64,000 nt of DNA from Pseudomonadota bacterium (GCA_021816775.1 JAKAXA010000011.1:1-64000); one strand, 5' to 3'; numbered from the stretch's first letter, positions 46,959-59,058 are shown. Translations and numbers: made by a program. The notes: generated from the sequence alone by a model not told the origin.

Positions 46959-47789
46959 TCACGGCCCTTTGCGCTTGTCGCGCTCGATCAGCGCGTAGGC
47001 GGAGTGATTGTGGATGGACTCGAAGTTTTCCGATTCCACCACGTACGAGACGATGCGATCGTCTGCATTGAGCCGCGTGGCCACGTCCCGCACCATGTCC
47101 TCGACGAACTTCGGGTTGTCGTAGGCCCGCTCGGTCACGTACTTCTCGTCCGGGCGCTTCAAGATGCCGTACAGCTCGCAAGAGGCTTCCTGCTCGGCGA
47201 TCTCGATGAGCTCCTCGATCCACATGTGATGGTTCAGCTGCGCCGTGATCGTCACGTGCGAGCGCTGATTGTGTGCGCCGTAGTCGGAGATGCGCTTGGA
47301 GCACGGGCACAGGCTTGTCACCGGCACGATCACCCGCACCCACAGGTCCGTCACCCCGTCGTGCCGCTCTCCGATCAGGCTGGCACGGTAATCCATCAGG
47401 CTCTCGACCCCGCTCGCCGGCGCCCGCTTCATGATGAAGTAGGGGAAGGTCATCTCGATGTGACCGGTATCGGCCTCGAGCCGCTGGGTCATGCTCTCGA
47501 GCATGCCGCGGAACGATTCGACGGAGATCTCCCGCTCGCTGTGCAGGATCTCCACGAACCTCGACATGTGCGTGCCCTTGAAATTGTGCGGCAGGCTCAC
47601 GTACATGTTGAACGTGGCGATGGTGTGCTGCTCGCCTGCGGAGCGGTCCTTGACCCGCACCGGATGGCTGATGTCCTTGATGCCCACCCGGTTGATCGGC
47701 AGGTGGCGGGTATCGGCGCGCGACTGCACGTCCTCGACCTCAGCGAGGGCCTTGCGGGTGGCCTTGGCCTGCTTGGCGGAATCATTCAT
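46959..47789 (-). CDS. folE2: GTP cyclohydrolase FolE2 (type IB)
   Basis: A 276-residue GTP cyclohydrolase of the FolE2 family, which makes 7,8-dihydroneopterin for folate and related pathways. The metal-binding Cys161 lies in [20 protein letters not shown], a family signature; AVFMP-type N-terminal and [22 protein letters not shown]-terminal blocks are present in part. FolE2 can use metals other than zinc and often serves when zinc is scarce. The start at 47789 (MNDSAKQ) leaves 98 bases to dxs. I saw no Zur-like site there. Confidence 0.95.
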   Translation of the reverse strand: MNDSAKQAKATRKALAEVEDVQSRADTRHLPINRVGIKDISHPVRVKDRSAGEQHTIATFNMYVSLPHNFKGTHMSRFVEILHSEREISVESFRGMLESMTQRLEADTGHIEMTFPYFIMKRAPASGVESLMDYRASLIGERHDGVTDLWVRVIVPVTSLCPCSKRISDYGAHNQRSHVTITAQLNHHMWIEELIEIAEQEASCELYGILKRPDEKYVTERAYDNPKFVEDMVRDVATRLNADDRIVSYVVESENFESIHNHSAYALIERDKRKGP

Positions 47790-47887
47790 GCAATTAAGCC
47801 TACAGGATCGGGTCCGAATTGACCTATACCGATCGGGATATGCGCTCGCGGGCCCCTTGGCAGGCCGCAGGCGAGCGGCGGCTCTAC

Positions 47888-49789
47888 TCAGGCGCTGCCG
47901 ACGGAGCGGATCGGCTCGCGCGTCTGCAGCGACCACCAGCGCTCGATACCGGCGCCGAGGCTCGCCGCGTCGAGTCCCGCGGCGGCGAGGCACGACTCGC
48001 GCGAGCCGTGCTCGATGAAGCGGTCGGGGATGCCGATCTGCATCAGCGGCACGCTCACGCCCTCGGCAGCGAGCACCTCTGCGACGGCCGAGCCGGCCCC
48101 GCCCTGCACGGCGTTCTCCTCGATGGTCACGATGGCGGCGTGCCCGCGGGCGATCTCGAGGATCAGCGCCTCGTCGATGGGCTTGATGAAGCGCATGTTG
48201 ACCACGGTGGCATCGAGCCGCTCGCCGACCGCGAGCGCGCTCTCGAGCAGGGGCCCGAAGGCGAGCAGCGCGAGCCCGCTGCTCCCCTCTCGCTTGATCT
48301 CGGCCTTGCCGATCGGCAGCGCGCGGAACGCCTTCTCGAGCGGCACCCCCGGGCCGGTGCCGCGCGGATAGCGCACTGCGGCCGGGCCCTGCACCGTGGT
48401 GGCGGTGTAGAGCATCTGCCGGCATTCGTTCTCGTCGGCCGGGGCCATGATGAGCATGTTGGGGATGCAGCGCATGTAGGACAGGTCGTAGCTGCCCTGG
48501 TGCGTCGCGCCGTCGCTTCCGACCAGTCCCGCGCGGTCGAGCGCGAAGACCACCGGCAGATTCTGCAGCGCGACGTCATGGATGAGCTGATCGTAGGCGC
48601 GCTGCAGGAACGTCGAGTAGATGGCGACCACGGGCTTGAGTCCCTCGGTCGCAAGGCCGGCGGCGAAGGTCACCGCATGCTGCTCGGCGATCGCCACGTC
48701 GAAGTAGCGGTCGGGGAATCGCTTGGAGAACTCGACGAGGCCCGAGCCCTCGCGCATCGCCGGCGTGATGCCGATGATGCGCGGGTCGAGTTCGGCGATG
48801 TCGCACAGCCACTGGCCGAAGATCTGCGAGTACGAGGGGCCCCGGGCGGCCTCCTTGAAGATGGTGCCGCTCGCCGGATCGAACGGTCCCGGACCGTGCC
48901 ACTTGATCGGATCGGCCTCGGCCGGCGCGTAGCCCTTGCCCTTGCGCGTGACGACGTGCAGGAACTGCGGACCGTGCAGCTTGCGCACATTGCGCAGCGT
49001 GCCGACCAGCGCGCGCACGTCGTGCCCGTCGAGCGGGCCGATGTAGTTGAAGCCGAGCTCCTCAAACAGCGTTCCGGGCAGCACCATGCCCTTCAAGTGC
49101 TCCTCGGAGCGGCGCGCCAGCTCCCAGACGGTGGGCATCTGGCGCAGGACCTTCTTGCCGCCTTCGCGCAGCGTTGCGTAGAGGCGCCCCGAGAGCGCGG
49201 CGGTGAAGTAGTTCGACAGCGCGCCGACGTTCTCGGAGATCGACATGTCGTTGTCGTTGAGGATCACCAGCAGATCCGCGGGGAGCGAGCCGGCGTGATT
49301 CAGCGCCTCGAAGGCCATGCCGGCGGTCATGGCGCCATCGCCGATGACGGCCACCACACGCCGGTCCGAGCCCTCTCGTCCGGCCGCCACGGCCATGCCG
49401 AGGGCGGCGCTGATCGAGGTGCTCGAGTGGCCGACGCCGAAGGTGTCGTACTCGCTTTCGCTGCGGTTCGGGAACGGGGCGAGCCCCCCGTGCTGCTTGA
49501 TGGTGTGCAGCCGATTGCGCCGCCCGGTCAGCACCTTGTGCGGGTAGGCCTGGTGGCCGACGTCCCACACCAGCCGGTCGTGCGGGGTGTCGAAGACGTA
49601 ATGCAGCGCGATCGTCAGTTCCACCGTGCCGAGGCCGGCGGCGAAGTGCCCGCCGCGCGTGGCGACGGTCTGGATCAGGAACTGGCGCAGCTCCTGGGCC
49701 AGCTGCGGCAGTTGCGTTTCCGGTAACCGCCTGAGGTCGGCGGGCAGCTCGATCCGCTCGAGCAGGGGGTAGCTTTGCGGCTCGCTCAT
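47888..49789 (-). CDS. dxs: 1-deoxy-D-xylulose-5-phosphate synthase
   Basis: A 633-residue thiamine-diphosphate enzyme that starts the MEP isoprenoid pathway. Motifs: [14 protein letters not shown], the ThDP segment [18 protein letters not shown] with the later NDND, and [12 protein letters not shown]. The ATG at 49789 ([10 protein letters not shown]) fits family lengths; a GTG 30 bases upstream is possible. It lies 72 bases after xseB with no ispA between them. ThiL, which makes its cofactor, is encoded in the same window. Confidence 0.96.
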   Translation of the reverse strand: MSEPQSYPLLERIELPADLRRLPETQLPQLAQELRQFLIQTVATRGGHFAAGLGTVELTIALHYVFDTPHDRLVWDVGHQAYPHKVLTGRRNRLHTIKQHGGLAPFPNRSESEYDTFGVGHSSTSISAALGMAVAAGREGSDRRVVAVIGDGAMTAGMAFEALNHAGSLPADLLVILNDNDMSISENVGALSNYFTAALSGRLYATLREGGKKVLRQMPTVWELARRSEEHLKGMVLPGTLFEELGFNYIGPLDGHDVRALVGTLRNVRKLHGPQFLHVVTRKGKGYAPAEADPIKWHGPGPFDPASGTIFKEAARGPSYSQIFGQWLCDIAELDPRIIGITPAMREGSGLVEFSKRFPDRYFDVAIAEQHAVTFAAGLATEGLKPVVAIYSTFLQRAYDQLIHDVALQNLPVVFALDRAGLVGSDGATHQGSYDLSYMRCIPNMLIMAPADENECRQMLYTATTVQGPAAVRYPRGTGPGVPLEKAFRALPIGKAEIKREGSSGLALLAFGPLLESALAVGERLDATVVNMRFIKPIDEALILEIARGHAAIVTIEENAVQGGAGSAVAEVLAAEGVSVPLMQIGIPDRFIEHGSRESCLAAAGLDAASLGAGIERWWSLQTREPIRSVGSA

Positions 49790-49861
49790 CGGGGGCAGTT
49801 TACACTGCAGAGGCGGCACTAGGCCGTGTGTTGCGATTCGACCACATTCGGGGAGAGAAAT

Positions 49862-50128
49862 TCACTTGGCCGCAGCGCCGGCCGTCTCCGGGCCTTCCGG
49901 TACGGAAAAGGGCTCGATTTCAGGCTGCCCATTGCGCTTCATCAGGATCTCGACCCGCTGCTGAGCCGCTTTGAGGGCGTTCTGGCACTGTCGCGTCAGC
50001 TCCACGCCACGCTCGAACACGCGCAGCGCCTCCTCCAGCGGCAGGTCGCCGTGCTCGAGGCGCTCGGCCACCGTCTCCAGCTCCGCCAGCGCCTGCTCAA
50101 ATTCGGGGACCTTCTGATCGGCTGCCAC
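49862..50128 (-). CDS. xseB: Exodeoxyribonuclease VII small subunit
   Basis: An 88-residue XseB. The family block FEQALAELETVAERLEHGDL and LEEALRVFERGVELTRQCQ are clear; a short Pro/Glu/Ala tail follows. The GTG start at 50128 has GGAGAG 6 bases upstream, and the longer frame to 50197 would run through the predicted -10 box. It is the first gene of an xseB-dxs(-folE2) unit. Confidence 0.93.
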   Translation of the reverse strand: MAADQKVPEFEQALAELETVAERLEHGDLPLEEALRVFERGVELTRQCQNALKAAQQRVEILMKRNGQPEIEPFSVPEGPETAGAAAK

Positions 50129-50188
50129 GCCGGACTCTCCGTCATCGCCGCGGCACAGCGTCGCGGGGGGGGAACGCACGGGCGCCAC

Positions 50189-50216
50189 CTTATACACTGC
50201 CGGATGATGTGGTCAA
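50189..50216 (-). promoter_or_regulatory. Sigma-70 promoter of xseB-dxs
   Basis: Minus strand TTGACC (50216-50211), 16 bases, TATAAG (50194-50189): five of six matches in each box. Transcription would start near 50182, about 54 bases before the xseB GTG. Confidence 0.6.
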
Positions 50217-50227
50217 TTACGATTGAC
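50212..50227. repeat. Palindrome formed by two back-to-back -35 boxes
   Basis: GTCAAT, TACG, ATTGAC. The inverted repeat arises because the -35 boxes of the leftward xseB promoter and the rightward rubrerythrin promoter are only 6 bases apart. The two polymerases would compete, or one bound protein could control both. Confidence 0.6.
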
Positions 50228-50251
50228 GGGCCGACCGCGTGCGCTTAAAGT
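50223..50251 (+). promoter_or_regulatory. Sigma-70 promoter of the rubrerythrin operon
   Basis: TTGACG (50223-50228), 17 bases, TAAAGT (50246-50251). The -35 matches five of six and the spacing is ideal; the -10 is weaker (four of six). Transcription would start near 50258, 33 bases before the ATG. Confidence 0.6.
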
Positions 50252-50262
50252 CTTGGGCTCAG

Positions 50263-50277
50263 TTAGAACCAGTCTAA
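50263..50277. promoter_or_regulatory. Possible operator TTAGA-N5-TCTAA
   Basis: A perfect 5-bp inverted repeat with a 5-base centre, AT-rich in GC-rich surroundings, lying just after the predicted start point of the rubrerythrin operon. This position suits a repressor. The spacing also resembles a single OxyR-type half (TTAG-N7-CTAA). The regulator is unknown. Confidence 0.5.
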
Positions 50278-50290
50278 ATCGGAGAGCGGC

Positions 50291-50704
50291 ATGAACCTCA
50301 AAGGCAGCAAAACCGAGAAGAACCTCAAGGACGCGTTCGCGGGCGAGTCCCAGGCCAATCGGCGGTATCTGTATTTCGCAGCCAAGGCGGACGTCGAAGG
50401 TTTCAACGACGTTTCGGCGGTGTTCCGTTCGACTGCCGAGGGTGAGACCGGTCACGCGCACGGTCATCTGGAGTATCTGGAGGCCGTCGGCGATCCGGCG
50501 ACGGGCCTGCCGATCGGCGACACGAAGCTCAATCTCAAGGCAGCGATCGCCGGTGAGACCCACGAGTACACCGACATGTACCCGGGGATGGCCAAGGCGG
50601 CCCGCGAGGAGGGCTTCACCGAGATCGCCGATTGGTTCGAGACGCTCGCCAAGGCCGAGCGCTCGCACGCCAATCGCTTCCAGAAGGCTCTCGACAACCT
50701 GTAA
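50291..50704 (+). CDS. Rubrerythrin-family diiron protein without rubredoxin domain
   Basis: A 137-residue four-helix ferritin-like protein. Diiron ligands appear as Glu19, an ExxH at 52-55 (EGETGHAHGH), Glu89/Glu92 (AGETHEY) and a second ExxH at 123-126 (AERSHANRF). Classical rubrerythrins reduce peroxide and add a C-terminal rubredoxin domain with two CxxC pairs; this one stops after the helix bundle, so electrons must come from a partner, plausibly the iron-sulfur protein encoded next. GGAGAG is 4 bases before the ATG. Confidence 0.9.
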   Translation: MNLKGSKTEKNLKDAFAGESQANRRYLYFAAKADVEGFNDVSAVFRSTAEGETGHAHGHLEYLEAVGDPATGLPIGDTKLNLKAAIAGETHEYTDMYPGMAKAAREEGFTEIADWFETLAKAERSHANRFQKALDNL

Positions 50705-50777
50705 CGCAAACACGCGCGGCGCACGCGGCTCGCCTCGGGGCGGCCCCGTGCGCCGTGCGACGGACGGTTCCGTTCGC

Positions 50778-52148
50778 ATGAGCACGAGTCCCGGCACATC
50801 CGGCGGCGCCGGTCGCGAGGGCAGCCTCGAGGCCCCCAAGCGCCATCCGCTCGAGTGGCGCAGCGAGGCGTTCTACGACGAGGCGGCCGTGCAGAAGGAA
50901 CTCGAGCGCGTGTTCGAGATCTGCCACGGCTGCCGGCGCTGTTTCAGCCTGTGCAACGCCTTTCCGACACTGTTCGATGCGATCGACGCGACGCCGACCG
51001 GCGAGCTCGAGGCCGTTGAGCGCAAGGTCTTCTGGCAGGTGGTCGATCACTGCTACCTGTGCGACATGTGCTTCATGACCAAGTGCCCCTACGTGCCGCC
51101 GCATCCCTGGGCCATCGATTTCCCGCACCTGATGCTGCGCGCCAAGGCGCTGCGCACGCGCAAGGAGGGCCTCAGCCTGCGCAACCGCGCGCTGGCCGCG
51201 ACCGAGGCGGTCGGGCGCATCGCCGGCATACCGGTCATCGTGCAGGTCGTCAACGCCGTGAACCGCTCGGCCGCCGGCCGCGCGCTGCTGTCCAAGACCC
51301 TCGGCGTCGATCCCACCGCACCGGTGCCGCCATACCATTCGCGCACCGCGCGCAAGCGGCTCGCACGCCTCGGCACCGTCGCGTCCGCGGCTGCTGCTGA
51401 GGCACGCGCCACGCCGCAGACGACCGGCAAGGTGGCGCTGTTCACCACCTGTTACGGCAACCGCAACGAGCCCGAGCTCAACGAAGACCTCGCCGCCGTG
51501 TTCGGGCACAACGGCATCGCGCTCGCCCTGCTCGCCGCCGAGCATTGCTGCGGCATGCCGCGGCTCGAGCTCGGGGATCTGGAGGCCGTCGCGCGCCTGA
51601 AGGAGCAGAACATTCCCCAGCTGCTGGCGGCGATCGACGCCGGCTTCGACATCGTCGCGCCGATTCCCTCGTGCGTGCTGATGTTCAAGCAGGAGCTGCC
51701 GCTGATGTTTCCCGAGGATGCGCAGGTGCAGCGCGTCGCCAAGCGCATCTTCGATCCGTTCGAGTATTTGATGCTGCGCCATCGCGCCGGCGCGCTGCGC
51801 ACGGATTTCAAACAGCCGCTCGGCAAGGTGAGTTATCACGTGCCGTGTCATCTGCGTGTGCAGAACATCGGGCTGAAGACCCGCGACGTTCTGCAGCTCG
51901 TGCCGGGCACCACCGTCGAGCCCATCGAGCGCTGCTCCGGTCACGACGGCACCTACGGAGTGAAGAAGGAGTTCCGCGCCGCCTCGGTGAAGATCGGCCG
52001 GCCGGTGATGAGCCGGGTCGAGGCCAGCGGCGCTGCGCACTACGCCAGCGACTGCCCGATGGCGGGTCACCAGATCGAAAGCGGCCTCGCCTCCGGCGCC
52101 GCGCCGGAGCATCCGCTGCGGCTGCTGCGGCTCGCCTACGGCCTGTGA
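50778..52148 (+). CDS. GlpC/heterodisulfide-reductase-like iron-sulfur oxidoreductase
   Basis: A 456-residue protein. Two [4Fe-4S] ferredoxin motifs lie near the N-terminus: CHGCRRCFSLC and CYLCDMCFMTKCP. Two CCG-type cysteine-rich domains follow, with EHCCGMP and, later, VPCHLRVQNIG and ERCSGHDGTYG. This is the layout of GlpC and HdrB/D-like subunits that pass electrons to quinone or disulfide sites. No membrane helix is evident. The start at 50778 (MSTSPG) clears the rubrerythrin gene by 73 bases. It is always likely to act with its two neighbours, but its substrate is not known. Confidence 0.88.
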   Translation: MSTSPGTSGGAGREGSLEAPKRHPLEWRSEAFYDEAAVQKELERVFEICHGCRRCFSLCNAFPTLFDAIDATPTGELEAVERKVFWQVVDHCYLCDMCFMTKCPYVPPHPWAIDFPHLMLRAKALRTRKEGLSLRNRALAATEAVGRIAGIPVIVQVVNAVNRSAAGRALLSKTLGVDPTAPVPPYHSRTARKRLARLGTVASAAAAEARATPQTTGKVALFTTCYGNRNEPELNEDLAAVFGHNGIALALLAAEHCCGMPRLELGDLEAVARLKEQNIPQLLAAIDAGFDIVAPIPSCVLMFKQELPLMFPEDAQVQRVAKRIFDPFEYLMLRHRAGALRTDFKQPLGKVSYHVPCHLRVQNIGLKTRDVLQLVPGTTVEPIERCSGHDGTYGVKKEFRAASVKIGRPVMSRVEASGAAHYASDCPMAGHQIESGLASGAAPEHPLRLLRLAYGL

Positions 52149-52168
52149 GCGCCGCTCGCGAGGATCCC

Positions 52169-52753
52169 GTGCAGAAACTGACTCCCGCCGACCTGATGAG
52201 CCTCGAGCGCTACGCGCGCGAGCGCGATGCGTTCCGCGCGCGGTTGCTCGAGCACAAGCGCCATCGCCGCCTCGCCGTGGGGCCAAACCTCACGTGGTGC
52301 TTCGAGGACCGCCTGACGATCCAGTACCAGATCCAGGAGATGCTGCGCACCGAGCGGATCTTCGAGCCGCAGGGCATCGCCGATGAGCTGGCCACGTACA
52401 ATCCGCTGATTCCCGACGGCGCGAACTGGAAGGCGACGCTGCTCATCGAATTTACCGACGTCGCCGAACGGCAACGGCAGCTGACGCTGCTGAAGGGCAT
52501 CGAGCGGCGCTGCTGGGTGGAGGTGCGCGGACACACGGCCGTGTACGCCATCGCCGATGAGGATCTGGAGCGCGAGAACGAGGAGAAGACCTCCGCGGTG
52601 CATTTTCTGCGCTTCGATCTCACGCCCGAGATGATCTCTGCGCTGCGCGGCGGTGCGCCGCTCGCCGCCGGAGCCGATCACGAACGCTACCGCCACTGGG
52701 TGAACCCCGTGCCGGAGGCGGTGCGCGAGGCGCTCATCGCCGATCTCGCCTGA
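52169..52753 (+). CDS. DUF3501 family protein
   Basis: A 194-residue protein of unknown function, recognised as DUF3501 by MQKLTPADLMSLERYARERD, FEDRLTIQYQIQEMLRTERI and NPLIPDGANWKATLLIEFTD. It has no membrane segments. There is one Cys in NLTWCFED and one in RRCWVEV. The GTG start at 52169 has GAGGA about 7 bases upstream. Genes of this family are, to my knowledge, commonly placed beside a rubrerythrin and a GlpC-like protein, as here. Confidence 0.85.
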   Translation: MQKLTPADLMSLERYARERDAFRARLLEHKRHRRLAVGPNLTWCFEDRLTIQYQIQEMLRTERIFEPQGIADELATYNPLIPDGANWKATLLIEFTDVAERQRQLTLLKGIERRCWVEVRGHTAVYAIADEDLERENEEKTSAVHFLRFDLTPEMISALRGGAPLAAGADHERYRHWVNPVPEAVREALIADLA

Positions 52754-52754
52754 G

Positions 52755-52772
52755 ACGCCAAAGTGGCGTTTT
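52755..52772 (+). terminator. Rho-independent terminator after the DUF3501 gene
   Basis: ACGCCA, AAG, TGGCGT followed by four T in total: a 6-bp stem with a 3-base loop and a short T-run, starting 2 bases after the stop codon. The T-run is short, so termination may be partial. It separates the rubrerythrin operon from parE. Confidence 0.6.
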
Positions 52773-52824
52773 CCGGCGCGCCGTGCTGTAAGATTCGCGG
52801 CCCCGGGCCTTTCAGCCCGCGTGA

Positions 52825-54735
<1,911 letters not shown>

Positions 54736-54743
54736 GGGCGCGT

Positions 54744-56999
54744 ATGGAAGATCAGGAGCTGAATTTCGAGGGCATCGAGCGCCAGGCGCTGCGCGTGTTC
54801 ACGGAAAAAGCGTACCTCGATTACTCGATGTACGTGATCCTCGATCGCGCGCTGCCCTCGATCGGCGACGGCCTGAAGCCCGTGCAGCGGCGCATCATCT
54901 ACGCCATGAGCGAGCTCGGCCTCTCGGCCGCCTCCAAGCACAAGAAGTCCGCACGCACCGTCGGGGACGTGATCGGCAAATTCCATCCGCACGGCGACAG
55001 CGCCTGCTACGAGGCGATGGTGCTGATGGCCCAGCCGTTCGCCTATCGCTATCCGATCGTCGATGGGCAGGGCAACTGGGGCTCGCAGGACGACCCGAAG
55101 TCGTTTGCGGCAATGCGCTACACCGAGGCGAAGCTCACCGGCTACGCGGAGGTGCTGCTCGGGGAGCTGGCGCACGGCACGGCGGACTGGACGGCGAACT
55201 TCGACGGCACGCTCGAGGAGCCGGTGATCCTCCCGGCGCGCCTGCCGAACCTGCTGCTCAACGGCACCTCCGGCATCGCGGTCGGGATGGCGACCGACAT
55301 CCCGCCGCACAATCTGCGCGAAGTGGCCGCCGCGTGCATCCAGCTGCTCGAGGAACCGGAGGCGAGCACCGCCGCGCTGATGAAGCACATCAAGGGGCCG
55401 GACCTGCCCACCGGCGCGGAGATCATCTCCGCGCGCGCGGAGCTGAAGGCCTTCTACGAGAGCGGCGCCGGCTCGTTCAAGGCGCGTGCCACCTACCGGA
55501 TCGAGGACGGCAACGTGGTCATTACCGCGTTTCCCTATCAGGTCTCCCCGGCGCGCGTGCAGGAACAGATCGCCGAGCAGATGCGCGCCAAGAAGCTGCC
55601 GATGCTCGAGGACGTGCGCGACGAGTCGGATCACGAGAACCCGGTGCGCCTGGTGCTGGTGCCGCGCTCGAACCGCGTGGATCTCGTGGAGTTGATGAAC
55701 CACCTGTTCGCGACCAGCGATCTGGAGCGCAACTATCGCGTCAACCTCAACATCATCGGGCTTGACGGCCGGCCGCGCGTGCTCGGCCTGAAGGCCATTC
55801 TTGCCGAGTGGCTCACCTATCGCATCGCCACCGTGCGGCGCAGGCTGCAGCACCGGCTCGAGAGAGTCAGCCGCCGCCTGCACATCCTCGAGGGACTGCT
55901 GGCGGTCTATCTCAATCTCGATGAGGTGATCCGCATCATCCGGCGCGAGGATGAGCCGAAGCCGGTGCTGATGAAGCGCCTGAAGCTCTCCGACGAGCAG
56001 GCCGAGGAGATCCTCAACACCCGCCTGCGCCATCTCGCCCGGCTCGAGGAGATGAAGATCCGCGAGGAGCAGAAGAGTCTCGCCGCCGAGCGCAAGGAGC
56101 TCGAGGAGCTGCTCGCGAGCGACGCGCGGCTGAAGCGCCTGGTGGCCGCCGAGATCCGCGCCGACGCGGACAAGCACGGCGATGAGCGCCGCACGCGCAT
56201 CATCGAGCGCGAGGCCGCCCAGGCGATCGACGAGACGACGCTCATTCCGAACGAGCCGGTGAGCGTGGTGCTCTCAAGCGGCGGCTGGGTGCGCACGGCC
56301 AAGGGTCACGAGATCGATCCGCGCACGCTCTCGTACAAGAGCGGCGATGCGTACCAGGCCATGGCGCGCGGGCGCAGTCTGCAGCCGGCGGTGTTCATCG
56401 ACAGCACCGGGCGCACCTACTGCCTGCCGGCGCACTCGCTGGCCTCGGCGCGCGGCCAGGGCGAGCCGCTCTCGGGGCGCCTCAACCCGCCGGACGGCGC
56501 GAAATTCGTCGGCGTGATGATGGGCGAGCCGGAGGATCTGTGGCTGCTCGCGAGCGATGCGGGCTACGGGTTCGTGGCGCGTCTTGAGGATCTGATCACC
56601 GAGCGGCGCGCGGGCAAGACCGTGCTCAACGTGCCGGCCAACGCGCTCGCACTGCCGCCGGCGCGGGTCTCGGCCGCGGATGCGCTCCTCGTCGTGGTCA
56701 GCTCCGAGGGCAAGCTGCTCGCCTTCCCGGTGAGCGAGGTGCCGCAAATGCCGCGCGGCAAGGGCAACAAACTCTACGACATTCCGGGCAAGAAGGCGGC
56801 CGCGCGGACGGAGTTCATCGCCGCCCTCGCGGTGGTGGCGCCGCGCGGGTCGCTCGAGGTCTGGGCGGGCGAGAAGATGCGCAGCCTCTCGTGGGCGGAT
56901 CTGAAGGACTATCGCGGCGAGCGCGCGCACCGCGGCGCTGTGCTGCCGCGCGGATGGCCGCGCAGCGTCGATCGGCTCGAGGCGCTGCCGCCGCAGTAG
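54744..56999 (+). CDS. parC: DNA topoisomerase IV subunit A
   Basis: A 751-residue ParC. The catalytic Tyr126 lies in [12 protein letters not shown]. The quinolone-resistance region reads [19 protein letters not shown] with the wild-type Ser and Glu, so no target-site resistance is suggested. A coiled-coil gate and C-terminal beta-pinwheel repeats follow. The start at 54744 ([10 protein letters not shown]) is 8 bases after parE; the longer frame overlaps parE. It converges with the next gene with only 7 bases between. Confidence 0.95.
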   Translation: MEDQELNFEGIERQALRVFTEKAYLDYSMYVILDRALPSIGDGLKPVQRRIIYAMSELGLSAASKHKKSARTVGDVIGKFHPHGDSACYEAMVLMAQPFAYRYPIVDGQGNWGSQDDPKSFAAMRYTEAKLTGYAEVLLGELAHGTADWTANFDGTLEEPVILPARLPNLLLNGTSGIAVGMATDIPPHNLREVAAACIQLLEEPEASTAALMKHIKGPDLPTGAEIISARAELKAFYESGAGSFKARATYRIEDGNVVITAFPYQVSPARVQEQIAEQMRAKKLPMLEDVRDESDHENPVRLVLVPRSNRVDLVELMNHLFATSDLERNYRVNLNIIGLDGRPRVLGLKAILAEWLTYRIATVRRRLQHRLERVSRRLHILEGLLAVYLNLDEVIRIIRREDEPKPVLMKRLKLSDEQAEEILNTRLRHLARLEEMKIREEQKSLAAERKELEELLASDARLKRLVAAEIRADADKHGDERRTRIIEREAAQAIDETTLIPNEPVSVVLSSGGWVRTAKGHEIDPRTLSYKSGDAYQAMARGRSLQPAVFIDSTGRTYCLPAHSLASARGQGEPLSGRLNPPDGAKFVGVMMGEPEDLWLLASDAGYGFVARLEDLITERRAGKTVLNVPANALALPPARVSAADALLVVVSSEGKLLAFPVSEVPQMPRGKGNKLYDIPGKKAAARTEFIAALAVVAPRGSLEVWAGEKMRSLSWADLKDYRGERAHRGAVLPRGWPRSVDRLEALPPQ

Positions 57000-57006
57000 G
57001 GCGCGT

Positions 57007-59058
57007 TCACCTCGGCGGCCGCTCGCCTTCCTGCAGCACCACATCCTCGGGGGCGTTGACGAAGTACCCCTGGATGAACTCGACGCCGAGCTGCCAGAGC
57101 ACCGCCATGGTGTTGGCATCCTCGACGCGCTCGGCGACGGTCTTGATGCCGCGCTTGCCCGCCTCCTCGGTCAGCGCCCGCACGTGATGCTGCAGGTCCT
57201 TGTTGCGCGCCAGCGTCTGCACCAGCGCGCCGTCGATCTTCACGAAATCGAGCGGCATCGATTCGAGCAGTCCGAACGCGTTGGTGGGCGAGCCGAAACT
57301 CTCGATGGCGAAGCGAAAGCCCCAGCGGCGCAGCCTGTCCGCGAGCGCGCGGGCCTGTGGGTTCGAGACCGCCATCGTCTCGGGGATCTGGAAGCACACG
57401 GTTCTCGGGTCGGTGCGCGCCGAGCGGATGTGCCCGTCGAGCCAGGCGACGAACGAGGCATCGCGCACCGTATCCTTCGAGAGGCGAACGAACAGGCACT
57501 CGGGGCGGCGTTGCGCCGCGAACGCCAGGGACGCCCCGACGACCCAGCGGTCGATGTTCTTCAGCAGATCGTTGCGCTCGGCAGCCGGCAGAAACTCCCC
57601 GGGCAGCACTTCCTTGCCGCGAGGGTCGACCATGCGCAGCAGCACGTCGAACATGCGCGCATCGCCGCCGCGCAGGCTCGCCAACGGCTGCATGGCCAGG
57701 TGGAAGCGGTTCTCGAGCAGCGCGCTCTTGATCTGTTTGACCCAGGCCTCGTCGTAGGGCGTGTCGGGCGCGCTGGCCGCGCCTGCGGCAATCGCCTGAT
57801 TGCCGCCGCGCCGCGCGCCCCGCGACCACGCCTCGGCCGCAGCCGCGATCACGACGTCGAGATTCTTCGCCATGCTCGGCACGGGCGCGAGCCCCACCGT
57901 GCAGGTGAGCGAGACGGACTTCGCGCCGCAGCGTACGGAGCGCTTGGCGGTTTCCTGCACAAGCTGGGCGGCCCACACCTGCAGATCGCGATCGTTGCCG
58001 CGCTCGAGCAGAGCGAGGAAGCGCACGCCCCCGAAGCGGCCGGCGATCTCCGTCGGATGCAGTGCGGCGCGCAGCTGGGTGGCGAACTCGCCGAGCACCG
58101 CTTCGCTGGCGCTCGCGCCGACCGCGCGCTCGACATCCGCGAAGCGATCCAGCTTGATGAGCGCGAGGGCGCGCACGCCGCCGGGGCTGACCGCCTCCAG
58201 GCGCTGCGCGAGCGCGCGCAGCAGGTCAGGCCGATGCAGCAGGCCGGTCGTCTGATCGCATTGCACGGCCTGCTGCAGATCCTGCAGCAGCTTGCGCTCG
58301 TCGCGCGGCTTGGCCGGCAGGGTCAATCGCACGCACGGCTGGCCCTCATGTTCCCCGAGCGAGAGAGTGAACTCGGCGCCGAGCACGCTGCCGTCGGGGC
58401 GCAGTGCGCCGGCCTTGAGGGTGTGGCCGCTCCAGCGCCCCTGCAGGCATGCCGCGAGCGCGCCTTTGAGCGCCGCGCGGGAGGCTTCCTCGAACAGGTC
58501 CATCACCGGCTGGCCGATCACCCCCGCCCCGGGGCCGAACAGCTCGAGCCAGGCCGGGTTGGCGTCGACCGCGATGCCCTCCTGCACGTGCATGATCGCA
58601 TCGGCCGGCCGATGCGCGCGCGCCAGCAGCGGATCGTGCGCGGCGTGCGCGGATTCGACGGTCGACTGCAGCGCGCGCTCCAGGCGCGCCGAGCGCAGCT
58701 CCCGCCCGATCACCGCAGCGAGCCGCTCGGGCGCGTCGAACGACACCGCATCGCGCGCACCGGCGCGCATCGCCGCTGCGATCACGGTTTCATCGACACG
58801 GGGCGCGAGCACCACAATCGGCAGCCAAGGCGCGACCTGGTCGCGCAGCGCGACTACCGCGGCTGCCTCGTGCCCCGGCTCGGCCACATCGATGACGAGT
58901 TCGGGCTTGACCCGGGTGAATGCGTCGTGCAGCGCCTCGAGGGCCGCGATCCAGGCGCACTGCACCGGCAGTCCCGCGCCGCTGAGAATGACGTTGAGCT
59001 GATCAACGACTTTCCGCGAGGCGCAGCGGACAACCAGCACAATCGTGTTCTCGGCCAA
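57007..59058 (-). CDS. FimX-like protein with degenerate GGDEF and EAL domains
   Basis: A 683-residue protein with the order receiver-like domain (about 1-125), PAS (about 150-250), GGDEF-like (about 280-415) and EAL-like (about 430-680). The GGDEF site reads GRFGGVRF, and the EAL signature reads FDVLLRM; the metal-binding DDFGTG loop is ESFGSPTN. Neither cyclase nor phosphodiesterase activity is expected. FVKID is kept, so the EAL domain may still bind c-di-GMP. This is the design of FimX, a c-di-GMP receptor for type IV pili in Pseudomonas and Xanthomonas. The 134-base gap upstream has a CATAAT box near 59145 but no clear -35. Confidence 0.82.
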   Translation of the reverse strand: MAENTIVLVVRCASRKVVDQLNVILSGAGLPVQCAWIAALEALHDAFTRVKPELVIDVAEPGHEAAAVVALRDQVAPWLPIVVLAPRVDETVIAAAMRAGARDAVSFDAPERLAAVIGRELRSARLERALQSTVESAHAAHDPLLARAHRPADAIMHVQEGIAVDANPAWLELFGPGAGVIGQPVMDLFEEASRAALKGALAACLQGRWSGHTLKAGALRPDGSVLGAEFTLSLGEHEGQPCVRLTLPAKPRDERKLLQDLQQAVQCDQTTGLLHRPDLLRALAQRLEAVSPGGVRALALIKLDRFADVERAVGASASEAVLGEFATQLRAALHPTEIAGRFGGVRFLALLERGNDRDLQVWAAQLVQETAKRSVRCGAKSVSLTCTVGLAPVPSMAKNLDVVIAAAAEAWSRGARRGGNQAIAAGAASAPDTPYDEAWVKQIKSALLENRFHLAMQPLASLRGGDARMFDVLLRMVDPRGKEVLPGEFLPAAERNDLLKNIDRWVVGASLAFAAQRRPECLFVRLSKDTVRDASFVAWLDGHIRSARTDPRTVCFQIPETMAVSNPQARALADRLRRWGFRFAIESFGSPTNAFGLLESMPLDFVKIDGALVQTLARNKDLQHHVRALTEEAGKRGIKTVAERVEDANTMAVLWQLGVEFIQGYFVNAPEDVVLQEGERPPR

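Noticed and set aside
47790-47887. Zur operator before folE2
   Set aside because: No AT-rich palindrome of the GTTATnnnATAAC type is visible, although folE2 is zinc-regulated in some bacteria.
47819-49726. A 635-codon plus-strand frame
   Set aside because: It is antisense to dxs, whose motifs are complete; its composition is that of a shadow frame.
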